From: Nitrospira sp.
Lineage (GTDB): Bacteria > Nitrospirota > Nitrospiria > Nitrospirales > Nitrospiraceae
Assembly: GCA_024330965.1 (NCBI GenBank)
Contig: JANDJL010000013.1
Coordinates: 1-64,000, forward strand
Length of the DNA: 64,000 nt
Direction of reading: 5' to 3'
How positions within the stretch are numbered: the stretch's first letter is position 1; the number at the start of each line of letters is the position of its first letter. The position numbers and the translations under genes are program-made. This document shows, one piece after another, positions 56,240-64,000 of this stretch. Under the pieces are notes generated by a model that made no database searches, was not told the DNA's origin, and was given only the letters and a program-made list of their open reading frames with translations.

Positions 56240-56462
56240 GATTTGATCACCCCCTTCAGGTTCTGCTTACACCATATCCGGGAACTATGAACCATCCATG
56301 ATGAAATCATGAAGAATTTTTCATATTTCGAGCAGGGCTTGGCGGAGGCAGAGAAATCTTGCCCGGTGTCGGCGCCGGAATTTCTTACGAGGATGCGGTC
56401 TTGAGGCGATGGAATAGTCGGTGCAATTCGATGGCCTGCTGACGCGGCGCGTCGGGTTTTTT

Positions 56463-57953
56463 CTACTGCTGGGAATACCAGCGATACCCTTTGGCTTCGG
56501 TGAATCGCGCCTTGGAAATGCCACCGGGTTTTTCCAGCAGCAGCACCTTGAAATCGAAAAGGTTAAACCAGGCTGGGTCGGCCACGTCGTGGTAGTGGCA
56601 ACCCTGGAGTTTGGGAAGCATGTCACCTAAAGCCCGTTGCAACTCCGGCTCGGTATAGGCTTTGATGGCGAACGGCTTATTGAGCAGATCGCAGAATCGC
56701 TGAATCGTGTAAACGGCTCCAGTGCAGAGGACTTTTGTATCGGGCTTGATGGCGAGGAATTGGGGCAGCGAGAGGTACCGTTCCCGAAAACCCAGCCAGC
56801 GGATCACCTGTCGTAAGTGAGAATATTGGACTTCATACTCAGTGTGACCCGGTAATCGAACCGGTTGGGGCCAGCCGGTTTCGATGCCGAATTCTGCGAG
56901 AAACGCCCGTCCCCCCGGCTTGAGCACCCGCCAGAGTTCTGCAACAAAGCGGATGGGACCCAGATTGAAAATGACATGGCCTGGCGGATCGGGCTCGATG
57001 GGAATGCCGGCGCGCCGGATCCAATCCAGCGCTTCCTGGTGCTGAGGGGTCTCGCCGGTGCCGGATTGCAGCTCTTGTTGAGAGAGCCGGACCGGCGTCA
57101 TATCGGCCATGTTTTCATTGTCGATGACCAGGTCTATCGAATTATCCAAGAACGGAAGCACCTCGGCGTCGGCCCTGGTGCCAACAGCGTTCCAGCCTCC
57201 TTCTTTCGCCCGTCGGATCTGAAGTTGCAAGAAGGCCTTGGTCAGATCGAGCGAGACGTAGCGAATAGACTGTTTTTCGAACGGCAGCAGGTCTTTTCCC
57301 AGCTCCCGCGCGACATAACCCAGCCCCCCACCTATTTCGAGGATGATCTTGGGTTTGGGCGAAAGCCAGCCAAGGCGACGAATCTGTCGCATGAGCAGCC
57401 GGCCGTAGGTCAGCCCGCCGAGCGCCCCGGTCGGCTCGCGGAACAGGTGTGAGACGGTGGTTTCGATCAGATCGAAATGGCGATCGTCCTCGTGGGGCTC
57501 CGTTAGGATATGGCGGTGAAAGTGGTCTAACTGATCCTCCCCTTCAAAATCATCCTGCCCCGACCAGCCTTCTCGAACCTGCTGAAGCAAAAGATCCCAT
57601 TTGGCTTTGTGCCGATGGCCGCCGGGCGGTTCGCTGCCGTAGTAACAGAGCGAATAGGCCGGCGTGGCCCACCGCTCCAGATGCCATCGTCCCGGTTGGC
57701 CGTCGGGACCGCATATCTTGGTGCCGTACTGCTCGAGCAGGGCCCCTACGGTGGTATGGCCGTTCATCGCGCGAAGCATGGCGGCGCCTGTCTGGTTGAG
57801 GCGTATCACCGGTAGGTTGTCATCAAGAGGAGCAAGCCAAAATTCATCGCTCTGGCGCTGATAGATAATGAGGTCGGGGATGCGCCAGGCAAAGAGATTG
57901 AGCGTATCATCGGTTAGCGGGAGCGCTTCTTGAACGAACGCGAGGGGGTTCAT
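56463..57953 (-). CDS. SAM-dependent methyltransferase with a PqqD-like N-terminal domain
   Basis: The 496-residue product has a PqqD-like segment at about residues 35-80 (VIRLNQTGAAMLRAMNGHTT), the fold that in RiPP enzymes binds leader peptides. The central Rossmann methyltransferase (about 195-400) has motif I ILEIGGGLGYVA, DLVIDNENMADM and WRVLKPGGRAFLAEFG. The C-terminal 100 residues are not assigned. It resembles putative sugar or peptide methyltransferases; the substrate is unknown. There is no clear ribosome-binding site. The 27-residue peptide gene lies 224 bases downstream on the same strand. Confidence 0.8.
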   Translation of the reverse strand: MNPLAFVQEALPLTDDTLNLFAWRIPDLIIYQRQSDEFWLAPLDDNLPVIRLNQTGAAMLRAMNGHTTVGALLEQYGTKICGPDGQPGRWHLERWATPAYSLCYYGSEPPGGHRHKAKWDLLLQQVREGWSGQDDFEGEDQLDHFHRHILTEPHEDDRHFDLIETTVSHLFREPTGALGGLTYGRLLMRQIRRLGWLSPKPKIILEIGGGLGYVARELGKDLLPFEKQSIRYVSLDLTKAFLQLQIRRAKEGGWNAVGTRADAEVLPFLDNSIDLVIDNENMADMTPVRLSQQELQSGTGETPQHQEALDWIRRAGIPIEPDPPGHVIFNLGPIRFVAELWRVLKPGGRAFLAEFGIETGWPQPVRLPGHTEYEVQYSHLRQVIRWLGFRERYLSLPQFLAIKPDTKVLCTGAVYTIQRFCDLLNKPFAIKAYTEPELQRALGDMLPKLQGCHYHDVADPAWFNLFDFKVLLLEKPGGISKARFTEAKGYRWYSQQ

Positions 57954-58016
57954 GACGAGAGATGAGCAGCCTACAAGAAGGATTCGTCGTTTCGCAAGAC
58001 GTTGCGAGGATAGCGA

Positions 58017-58394
58017 CTACAATTGCGACGGCGCCGAAGGCCCATCGGTGACGGTCACGATGCCTCTCATAATGGGATGAATGCGACAGTGGTAAGGATA
58101 GCGACCGGGTGGCAGGCCGGGAATGGTGAATTGCCCTCCGGGGGGGACGGGCCCCGAATCAAACAGACACGATGATGACTCTTCCATACAGCCGTTGTGC
58201 GTGACGGTATGATGGGTAGGAGTCGGATTTTCCCATCGGATGGGATTACCGCTGGAAACAGTCACGGAAGCGGGAACGTAATAGGGCGACCCATCTTCCA
58301 TGATGATGCGCGTAAGCGGCGAGGCGCCCATCGTCAAGCCGGCCGAGCAGGCTCCCCACAGCATGACAAGGCCAATCGTCGGCAACCAGTTCAT
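58017..58394 (-). CDS. Secreted type I (blue) copper protein, plastocyanin/amicyanin-like
   Basis: From the ATG at 58394 (GGGTGA site) the product is 125 residues with a signal peptide (WLPTIGLVMLWGACSAGLTM). A possible lipobox cysteine lies in WGACSAG. The cupredoxin domain has the copper ligands His in THHTVTH and Cys-His-Met in YHCRIHPIMRG. It should be a periplasmic or membrane-anchored electron carrier. Several such proteins are typical of Nitrospira. It lies on the same strand as the methyltransferase, 63 bases upstream of it. Confidence 0.88.
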   Translation of the reverse strand: MNWLPTIGLVMLWGACSAGLTMGASPLTRIIMEDGSPYYVPASVTVSSGNPIRWENPTPTHHTVTHNGCMEESSSCLFDSGPVPPGGQFTIPGLPPGRYPYHCRIHPIMRGIVTVTDGPSAPSQL

Positions 58395-58719
58395 GGAAAC
58401 ATCACCCTTGCTCACACCAGCGATTTTCTCCACCCTGCAATCCGTGAGAGCCGAACGATGGGCGAAGGATTCGCTCGACCGGTGCGCACGGATTCAGACC
58501 CATGATCATCATCTTAGCACGGCATGGCGGTGTGGCGACTGCATGATTCCTGATGCGTGCATGCCAGTCGTCCGGAGGAAGAAAACAATAGGGGGATAGG
58601 GGGAAAAGAGAAGCAGTTGCAAGAGATCGTTCGTTCATGCTAGATGGTGGCCGTCAATCAGTCGGTCACGCAGTCGCGGGCAGTCGTAGGTTATGCGACG
58701 ACAACCAGGAGGACGAAGC
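58395..58719 (+). promoter_or_regulatory. Intergenic region with candidate promoter of the histone-like gene
   Basis: These 325 bases between divergent genes hold no supported gene. TTGCAA (58617) and TAGATG (58641) are 18 bases apart and point to the histone-like gene. Three CAGTCG repeats (58659, 58671, 58681) follow the -10. A G-rich stretch (GGGGGATAGGGGG) lies near 58590. Confidence 0.4.
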
Positions 58720-59181
58720 ATGGCAAAGAAAAAAGCCGCCACCAAGAAAACCCCAGCGAAGAAGACCGCGGCCAAAAAGAAAACCTCAGTGAAGAAAACC
58801 GCCGCTAAAAAAGTCGTCAAGAAAAGCACGGCTGCCGGCAAAAAGGTCGTCCCCAAAGCAGCGGCCAAGAAATCCGCAAAGAAACCCGCGAAGAAATCTG
58901 TGAAGAAATCTCCCGCCAAGGCGGCAAGTGCGGGTGTACCCGTGGCGAAAGAGGCGGCTTCGAAAGAGACTGTGTCTCGTAAGGCGCCTGCTGTCGAGCC
59001 GATCGAGCCCAAGGATCTCGATCTGGATGGTGAGGAGATGGTCGAAGAGGAATTGGATATAGAAGGCGAGATAGACGACGATATGGGAGAAGGTCTCGAT
59101 CTTGACGATGAAGACAGCGACGAATTCCTGGAAAAGTCGGAAAATCTTCTGGATGACCAGGACGATTACCGAGACGAGTGA
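58720..59181 (+). CDS. Lysine/alanine-rich histone H1-like protein with acidic tail
   Basis: From ATG 58720 (AGGAGG site) the product is 153 residues. Residues 1-70 are nearly all lysine, alanine, threonine and valine in AAKK/PAKK-type repeats, like bacterial histone H1-like and AlgP-like proteins that bind DNA. Residues about 95-153 are strongly acidic (DLDLDGEEMVEEELDIEGEI and DDEDSDEF). The charge split suggests DNA or RNA binding that is self-limited by the tail, or a partner for basic proteins. It is expected to be disordered. Confidence 0.8.
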   Translation: MAKKKAATKKTPAKKTAAKKKTSVKKTAAKKVVKKSTAAGKKVVPKAAAKKSAKKPAKKSVKKSPAKAASAGVPVAKEAASKETVSRKAPAVEPIEPKDLDLDGEEMVEEELDIEGEIDDDMGEGLDLDDEDSDEFLEKSENLLDDQDDYRDE

Positions 59182-59372
59182 ACCGCTGAGTCTTGATGGT
59201 GCCGTGCCAGTCGGACCGGCGCTGATTTTGTGAAGAGGTGTGACGGTCATTCGGGGAAACGATCGCTGTCGAGCGCCGCTGCCGTTTTACGCATGCATCC
59301 TGCCTGTCAGGTAAGCTAAGTCCTCCGGAAGGGAGCCGAGGCTTTCCTTATCCGTGTTGTACAATTCCACCC

Positions 59373-60494
59373 GTGAAAGGCTTTCCTAGGGATTCTATCG
59401 TGAGTCGTTGGGGCACCAGCCTCCTGGCCCGATTCCTGGTCTGTATGGTCTGCTGGAGCGTTGGGGGGGATGGTGCCATGAGTCGATCCCATGCCGCCGC
59501 AGATTGTGTGGTGGAGACGGCGGCTGGTTCCGGGGAAGCGGGATTGGTTCAACGGCTTGCTCCGACCTGCTCGCAGTCGGAACGGGAGGCCCGGGCGGTT
59601 CAGGCAACGGCCGTTCTTGAGGCACTCATGAAAGAACGCCGGGTCGAACTTGTCGGTGTGATTGTCCAGGGCGATCTGGATTTGGATCGCTTGCCTGTTC
59701 GAGGGACCGTGAGCAGCGAACAGATGGTGCCGGAGGAGCGGGAAGGAGGGAGAGGGCAAGGGGTGCGACATATTCGTGAGGCGTTGATCATCAGGGATTC
59801 GGTTGTGCGCGGAGCGGTACGTCACGGCCTGTCCGGTACGGCGCTTTTGTTTGCGCAACCGATCGACCTTCGCGGAACGGCTTTCGAAGGAGAGGTGGAT
59901 TTTTCGCGATCAATTTTTCAGGGGGCGGTGCAACTATCGGGAGCGACTTTTCAGAAAGAGGCCTACTTCGTCCAAGGATCATTCATGAAGGGGCTGGACT
60001 GTCGAGAAACCAAGTTCGGGCCCCGCGCGAGGTTTCATCGCTCCATCTTTCGAGGGCCGGTCGATTGTTCCGGGGCTCTGTTCGATGGGATGGCGGAGTT
60101 CTTGGAGGTCACGTTTGAACAATCGGCCGTTTTTGAGCGGGCGCGATTCGGGTCTGGTACCGGGTTCTCCGGAAGTCGGTTTGCTCGAGAGGCGAATTTC
60201 GAAGAAGCCATCTTCAGTCGCGATGCGTTTTTTGCGTTTTCCGTTTTTGAAGAAACCGTTGTGTTCTCCGGCGCCAGATTTTTGGGGAGCGCTGATTTTT
60301 CAGGCGCGGTGTTCAGGAAACCGGATGATTTGGCGAAGGCGCGGTTCGACGTACCCCCGCTTTTGACCAATGCGAGCCGAGTTTCCGAAGCATCGCCCAC
60401 ATCCGGCTCCGGCCCTTCTTTCGGCTCGTATGCTGTGACCGCGGCATGTCTGGCGTTGGCGGTGGCGTTGTTGGTCTATGCATGGAAAATTTGA
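59373..60494 (+). CDS. Membrane-anchored pentapeptide-repeat-like protein
   Basis: The 373-residue product starts at GTG 59373, seven bases after TACAAT (59360-59365), with no ribosome-binding site. It has an N-terminal hydrophobic stretch (LLARFLVCMVCWSVGG), a first domain to about residue 150, then about 20 pentapeptide-type repeats of the A-F form (about 165-325; AFEGEVDFSRSIFQGAVQL, ARFGSGTGFSGSRFAREANF). A C-terminal membrane segment follows (YAVTAACLALAVALLVYAW). The repeats should form a right-handed beta-helix outside the cytoplasm. Function unknown. Confidence 0.82.
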   Translation: MKGFPRDSIVSRWGTSLLARFLVCMVCWSVGGDGAMSRSHAAADCVVETAAGSGEAGLVQRLAPTCSQSEREARAVQATAVLEALMKERRVELVGVIVQGDLDLDRLPVRGTVSSEQMVPEEREGGRGQGVRHIREALIIRDSVVRGAVRHGLSGTALLFAQPIDLRGTAFEGEVDFSRSIFQGAVQLSGATFQKEAYFVQGSFMKGLDCRETKFGPRARFHRSIFRGPVDCSGALFDGMAEFLEVTFEQSAVFERARFGSGTGFSGSRFAREANFEEAIFSRDAFFAFSVFEETVVFSGARFLGSADFSGAVFRKPDDLAKARFDVPPLLTNASRVSEASPTSGSGPSFGSYAVTAACLALAVALLVYAWKI

Positions 60495-60521
60495 GCGTTG
60501 CCCCCGCGAGGGGATTCCGGC

Positions 60522-60550
60522 TTGCTCGCCATGTCTCGGGCTGGTATAAC
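60522..60550 (+). promoter_or_regulatory. Promoter of scpA, leaderless
   Basis: TTGCTC and TATAAC are separated by 17 bases, and the -10 is extended (TGGTATAAC). The ATG at 60558 is seven bases after the -10, so transcription should start at or near the start codon. Confidence 0.65.
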
Positions 60551-60557
60551 GAGCGTC

Positions 60558-61358
60558 ATGACTCACCGGATTGAAGCCTCTCAACCGGCGGAATCGTCCT
60601 ATCAGGTCCGCATTGAGAATTTTGAGGGACCGCTGGATCTCCTGCTTCATCTCATCAAAAAGAACGAAATCAATATCTATGATATCCCAATCGCGCTCAT
60701 CGCACGGCAGTACTTGGAGTACATCGAGGCGATGAAGACGCTCAACCTCAATGTTGCGGGAGACTTTTTGGTCATGGCGGCGACTCTTTTACAAATCAAA
60801 TCGAAACTGTTGCTGCCTTCTGACCACGCTGCTCAAGACGAGGAAGAAGGGCCGGACCCGAGGGATGAGCTCGTTCGGCGGCTGCTGGAATACAAGGCAT
60901 ACAAGGAAGCGGCGTCCCGACTGGATGAGCGGGAAAAGATGTGGCGCGAATTGTTCCCCCGTGGGAAGGCGTCCGCGGAACCCATTGATTCTGAATCAGA
61001 CGAGATGTCCTTGGAACATGTCTCGCTGTTTGACCTGGTTGATGCGCTTCAAAAGATCCTGGACCGTGGCTCCGGGAAGCGACTCATTGAGATCGTTCCC
61101 GATAATCTGACGGTGCGGGAACGAATGAACAAGATTCTTGAGCTGCTGGAAAGAAAAGACTCCGTGCCTTTTGCGGAACTCTTCGATCAGGCAACCCATC
61201 GACTGGTCGTGATCGTGACGTTTTTGGCGATGTTGGAATTGATCCGGCTTCGAGTGGCGCGGGTTTTTCAAGCGAAATTGTTCGGACCGATTGTGGTGTC
61301 GCGGGCCTTTTCCTTGGTTCCCGATCCCGCCGAAGTCGATGCTGGCGACATAGAATAA
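60558..61358 (+). CDS. scpA: Segregation and condensation protein A
   Basis: ScpA is the kleisin that closes the Smc ring with ScpB. From ATG 60558 the product is 266 residues; the ORF-track start 20 codons upstream lies in the promoter. It has YQVRIENFEGPLDLLLHLI and the KKNEINIYDIPIALIARQYL motif at the N-terminus, and the winged-helix C-terminus (FLAMLELIRLRVARVFQ) that binds the Smc head. scpB follows after 22 bases. Confidence 0.95.
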   Translation: MTHRIEASQPAESSYQVRIENFEGPLDLLLHLIKKNEINIYDIPIALIARQYLEYIEAMKTLNLNVAGDFLVMAATLLQIKSKLLLPSDHAAQDEEEGPDPRDELVRRLLEYKAYKEAASRLDEREKMWRELFPRGKASAEPIDSESDEMSLEHVSLFDLVDALQKILDRGSGKRLIEIVPDNLTVRERMNKILELLERKDSVPFAELFDQATHRLVVIVTFLAMLELIRLRVARVFQAKLFGPIVVSRAFSLVPDPAEVDAGDIE

Positions 61359-61380
61359 CAATAAAGGGAGAGTCCCTCCA

Positions 61381-62277
61381 ATGATCGATGAGATGAGCCC
61401 CACATCGGCTGAATCGGAGATTGGACCGCCCGAGATCCTGTCGGCCGGCAAGGCTCCGGGCGGTGACCCCTGTTCGAACCGTGAACCAGTGGCTCGAACT
61501 TTCGAGCCCTGCGAGCTGAAGGGAATTGTGGAGTCGTTGTTGTTTGTGTCGCAGGAGCCGCTGTCGCTTCAACGGCTTGTGACGGTGATCGGGGATGTCA
61601 CGAAGGCAGAAGTGGCCGATGCGCTCAGAATTCTTGAGGAGGAATTGGGGAAACAGGGGCGCGGGATTCGCCTGGTAGAGGTTGCCGGAGGATTTCGACT
61701 GGTCACGAAGCAAGAGTATGCGCCATGGATCAAGCGATTGGATAAATCGAAATCGACGGCGAAGCTGTCACGGTCGGCGCTCGAATCACTGGCCATCATC
61801 GCCTATAAGCAGCCGATCGTGAAAGCGGAGATTGAAGAGATCAGGGGGGTCGAAACGTCTGGTGTGGTCCGGACGCTGCTGGAGCGGAAGCTGGTCCGGA
61901 TCGTCGGGCGCAAGGAGGTGCCGGGTCGCCCCATCATGTACGGGACGACCAAGTATTTTCTGGAGCACTTCGGGTTGAACGATCTCTCACAGCTTCCCCC
62001 GCTGCGGGAGTTCAAAGAATTGGGCGAATCGGAACAGACGTTGCTGCCGATGGACGAGGCCGAGAAATTCGCGGCGAACGGCTCCGCTCACGTTGCCGAT
62101 AGGCTTCGGGATGATGTGTCGGGTGAACGGGGTGACGAGTTGCCCGAGACGACCGTTGAAAAAAAGCGGGAAGGTCAGGTCGAAACAGAGCTGAAGGCGG
62201 AATTGAGCGCGCTTCCTGATCCTGAGCCGGATGGAATGCTCCTTGATGAGCTTGATGAACCGGTTGAACAGACATGA
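61381..62277 (+). CDS. scpB: Segregation and condensation protein B
   Basis: ScpB dimers bind the middle of ScpA in the bacterial condensin. The 298-residue product has two winged-helix domains between about residues 40 and 215 (LKGIVESLLFVSQEPLSLQR; SALESLAIIAYKQPIVKAEI; LLERKLVRIVGRKEVPGRPI; YGTTKYFLEHFGL). About 40 residues precede them and a disordered acidic tail of 80 residues follows. Both tails are longer than in B. subtilis ScpB. Confidence 0.95.
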   Translation: MIDEMSPTSAESEIGPPEILSAGKAPGGDPCSNREPVARTFEPCELKGIVESLLFVSQEPLSLQRLVTVIGDVTKAEVADALRILEEELGKQGRGIRLVEVAGGFRLVTKQEYAPWIKRLDKSKSTAKLSRSALESLAIIAYKQPIVKAEIEEIRGVETSGVVRTLLERKLVRIVGRKEVPGRPIMYGTTKYFLEHFGLNDLSQLPPLREFKELGESEQTLLPMDEAEKFAANGSAHVADRLRDDVSGERGDELPETTVEKKREGQVETELKAELSALPDPEPDGMLLDELDEPVEQT

Positions 62278-62353
62278 GATTCTTGTTCGTCGAGGCCTTC
62301 CGGCGTCCTCGTGGAGGCCAGGGGCGGAGAGATGTTCCTCCCTCGTCCGTTTC

Positions 62354-62383
62354 TTGACTCTCTTTTCAACGGTTTGTTAGACT
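62354..62383 (+). promoter_or_regulatory. Sigma-70 promoter of the NHL-repeat gene
   Basis: TTGACT and TAGACT are separated by 18 bases, about 70 bases before the ATG at 62456. No other gene lies in the 178-base gap after scpB. Confidence 0.6.
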
Positions 62384-62455
62384 CCACAATCCATTTCTAA
62401 GTCCTTGAAACATCCCTTGTTTCTGGAATCAATCAACCAGACTCCATGAGAGGTG

Positions 62456-64000
62456 ATGGCGGTGGGGAAATCGTGGCTCTGGGATGAATTCTTTGGGTTC
62501 GGTCGCCTGAGACTCGCAATTGACGGCATTCAAAGCGAGTGGGGGGGAGGTGATTCGGCAACGGAGGAGGAAGAGCTGCCTCCTGCACCGATCAATGTCA
62601 AGGCCACAGCCGGGAACGGGCGGGTGACGATTACTTGGGATCCCGTGCCGGACGCCATGTATTATAACCTCTACTTCCAGACGACGAAGGGTGTGCAGAT
62701 CAAATTTTCGGAACTCACCCGTCCCATCGCGAGCGAAGAGGATTTCAAGACCGTCATCGGCGTTAAAAAGGAAAAGGCGACGTGTTTGGAGGGCGTCACC
62801 AGTCCGTTTGTACACGATGACCTCGCCAACGGCACCTGTTACCACTATGTCGTGACCGTGGTGACGCCAAAAGGCGAGAGCCCCGAGTCGCAGGAAGTCA
62901 TGGCCGTGCCGTCTCCCTATCTGTTGGCCATGGTGATTGGAAAAGAGGGGAGTGAAGACGGGGAGTTCAGCTCGCCGACCGGTATCGCGCTCGACAAGGA
63001 CGGCAATATCTACGTCGCCGATACTGACAATCATTCCATTCAAAAGTTCGACAAGAGCGGAAAGTTTTTGGCCCGGTGGGGCGGAGAGCCGAGTTCGCAA
63101 GAGGGGCAGTTTTATTATCCCCGCGGGTTGGCTGTCGGACCGGAGGGTGTTCTCTATGTAGCCGACAGCGGCAATAATCGTGTGCAGAAGTTCGACTTGG
63201 AAGGCAACGTGCAAAAGGCGTGGGGCAAGTTTGGGTTCGCTTGGCGCGGGGCCGAGATGGGAAAATTCGACGTGCCATGGGGGGTTGCCACGGATGGGGA
63301 TGGCAATGTCTACGTCTCCGACACAAGTAACGCCCGCATTCAGAAGTTCCAGTCCGACGGACAGCCTCTGCTCAAGTGGGGGCGCGACGGCAGTTTTGAT
63401 GGCGCCTTCTTTTTCCCCCGAGGGGTGGCGGTTGATTTCGTCGGCAACATCTATGTAGCCGACGAGAGCAACAACCGGATCCAGAAATTCGATGCCCGCG
63501 GTAGCTTCCTGACCAAGTGGGGGCGTGAAGGCAGCGGACCCGGCCAATTCAAGGCTCCGTGGGGCGTTGCGTGCGACGCACTGGGCAACGTCTACGTCGT
63601 CGACAGCGGTAACCATCGCATCCAAAAATTCGACGGCAATGGAACGTTTCTCTGCGCTTTCGGAAATCGTGGAAGGGCGGAAGGCCAACTGAATTTTCCC
63701 TATGGCATCGCCGTGGACAAGGAAGGCGCGGTTTATGTCGTCGATAGCGGCAACAACCGTGTGCTCAAGTTCGTTCCTACGGAAGAAGAACTGAATCGGG
63801 GGAAACAGGAATCGGCTCCAGCCGTACAGGACGGAGCCTTACCGCCGCGCAGCGTCGCGGCCAAGGCCGGTGATACCGAAGTGTTTTTGAGTTGGCTGGA
63901 GGTGCCGGGAGCGGTCTCCTATAACCTCTATTTCGGCACGGCGCCGCATCTGACGACGCAGAGCGCGACGAAAATCGAAGGCGTGACCAATCCCTACACC
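62456..64000 (+). CDS. Fibronectin-III / NHL six-blade propeller protein, 3' end missing
   Basis: The frame is open from ATG 62456 to the window end (515 codons); the ORF track misses it because it has no stop here. Residues about 45-150 form a fibronectin-III-like domain (ITWDPVPDAMYYNLYF). Residues about 160-445 hold six NHL repeats (GIALDKDGNIYVADTDNHSI; GLAVGPEGVLYVADSGNNRV; GVATDGDGNVYVSDTSNARI; and three more), enough to close a propeller. A second fibronectin-III domain starts near residue 465. No signal peptide is obvious. It may bind protein or glycan partners. Confidence 0.85.
   Translation, partial: MAVGKSWLWDEFFGFGRLRLAIDGIQSEWGGGDSATEEEELPPAPINVKATAGNGRVTITWDPVPDAMYYNLYFQTTKGVQIKFSELTRPIASEEDFKTVIGVKKEKATCLEGVTSPFVHDDLANGTCYHYVVTVVTPKGESPESQEVMAVPSPYLLAMVIGKEGSEDGEFSSPTGIALDKDGNIYVADTDNHSIQKFDKSGKFLARWGGEPSSQEGQFYYPRGLAVGPEGVLYVADSGNNRVQKFDLEGNVQKAWGKFGFAWRGAEMGKFDVPWGVATDGDGNVYVSDTSNARIQKFQSDGQPLLKWGRDGSFDGAFFFPRGVAVDFVGNIYVADESNNRIQKFDARGSFLTKWGREGSGPGQFKAPWGVACDALGNVYVVDSGNHRIQKFDGNGTFLCAFGNRGRAEGQLNFPYGIAVDKEGAVYVVDSGNNRVLKFVPTEEELNRGKQESAPAVQDGALPPRSVAAKAGDTEVFLSWLEVPGAVSYNLYFGTAPHLTTQSATKIEGVTNPYT

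Noticed and set aside
62429-63688. 419-codon minus-strand ORF opposite the NHL gene
   Set aside because: The repeats in its translation mirror the NHL repeats of the real plus-strand gene.

Overview
The window looks like a Nitrospira (Nitrospirota) chromosome. The best marker is a periplasmic chlorite dismutase of the pentameric Nitrospira type. It is supported by an rpoN-dependent, PII/glutamine-synthetase type of nitrogen control, PilZ and TPR proteins, and moderately GC-rich coding throughout. The species cannot be fixed from these genes, and no nitrite oxidation or ammonia oxidation genes are present. I saw no tRNA, rRNA, CRISPR array, insertion sequence or prophage.

Layout. 1-7.6 kb is the 3' part of the ribosomal protein supercluster (rpsE-rpmD-rplO-secY-adk-map-infA-rpmJ-rpsM-rpsK-rpsD-rpoA-rplQ), closed by an intrinsic terminator. 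7.6-12.5 kb is an envelope/regulator operon (lptC-lptA-lptB-rpoN-hpf-rapZ). 12.5-21 kb holds type IV pilus assembly genes (pilMNOPQ), then aroB and a two-domain nadE whose glutaminase nucleophile appears to be lost. 21-31.5 kb is a nitrogen-control region: PII (glnB), glutamine synthetase (glnA), two CBS-domain proteins, a TPR-PilZ protein, and a divergent pair that together replace the usual single GlnE. One of that pair is an adenylyl-removase-like half. The other is an adenylyltransferase-like half carrying two GlnD-type ACT domains. 31.5-35 kb is a heat-shock block on the minus strand (rpoH, groES, groEL). 35-46 kb runs ribBA-ribH-nusB, then purB-cld-purC-(small membrane protein)-purS-purQ, a small secreted protein, purL and purF. 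46-52 kb is a run of poorly characterised genes (PilZ, degenerate metallo-beta-lactamase fold, TPR, O-methyltransferase, membrane and secreted proteins). 52-56 kb has recG, a coiled-coil protein and ppx. 56-60.5 kb is accessory: a 27-residue membrane peptide, a methyltransferase with a PqqD-like N-terminus, a cupredoxin, a Lys-rich/acidic histone-like protein and a pentapeptide-repeat protein. 60.5-64 kb has scpA-scpB and a fibronectin-III/NHL-propeller protein that runs off the end.

How the genes fit together. PII has the uridylylatable T-loop tyrosine and GlnA has the adenylylation tyrosine, so the GlnE-like pair probably modifies GlnA. The ACT domains suggest that glutamine may be sensed on the adenylyltransferase itself. 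RpoH sits next to its likely targets groES/groEL. PurS, PurQ and the small-type PurL form the three-part FGAM synthase, and chlorite dismutase is translationally coupled to purB inside that operon.

A recurring regulatory theme is visible. Several genes (rpoH, recG, scpA, both glnE halves, a membrane protein, the pentapeptide protein) have a -10-like hexamer 6-12 nt before the start codon and no Shine-Dalgarno sequence, which suggests leaderless or near-leaderless mRNAs. Coordinates of starts were chosen by hand from ribosome-binding sites, overlaps and family length; no database search was run.
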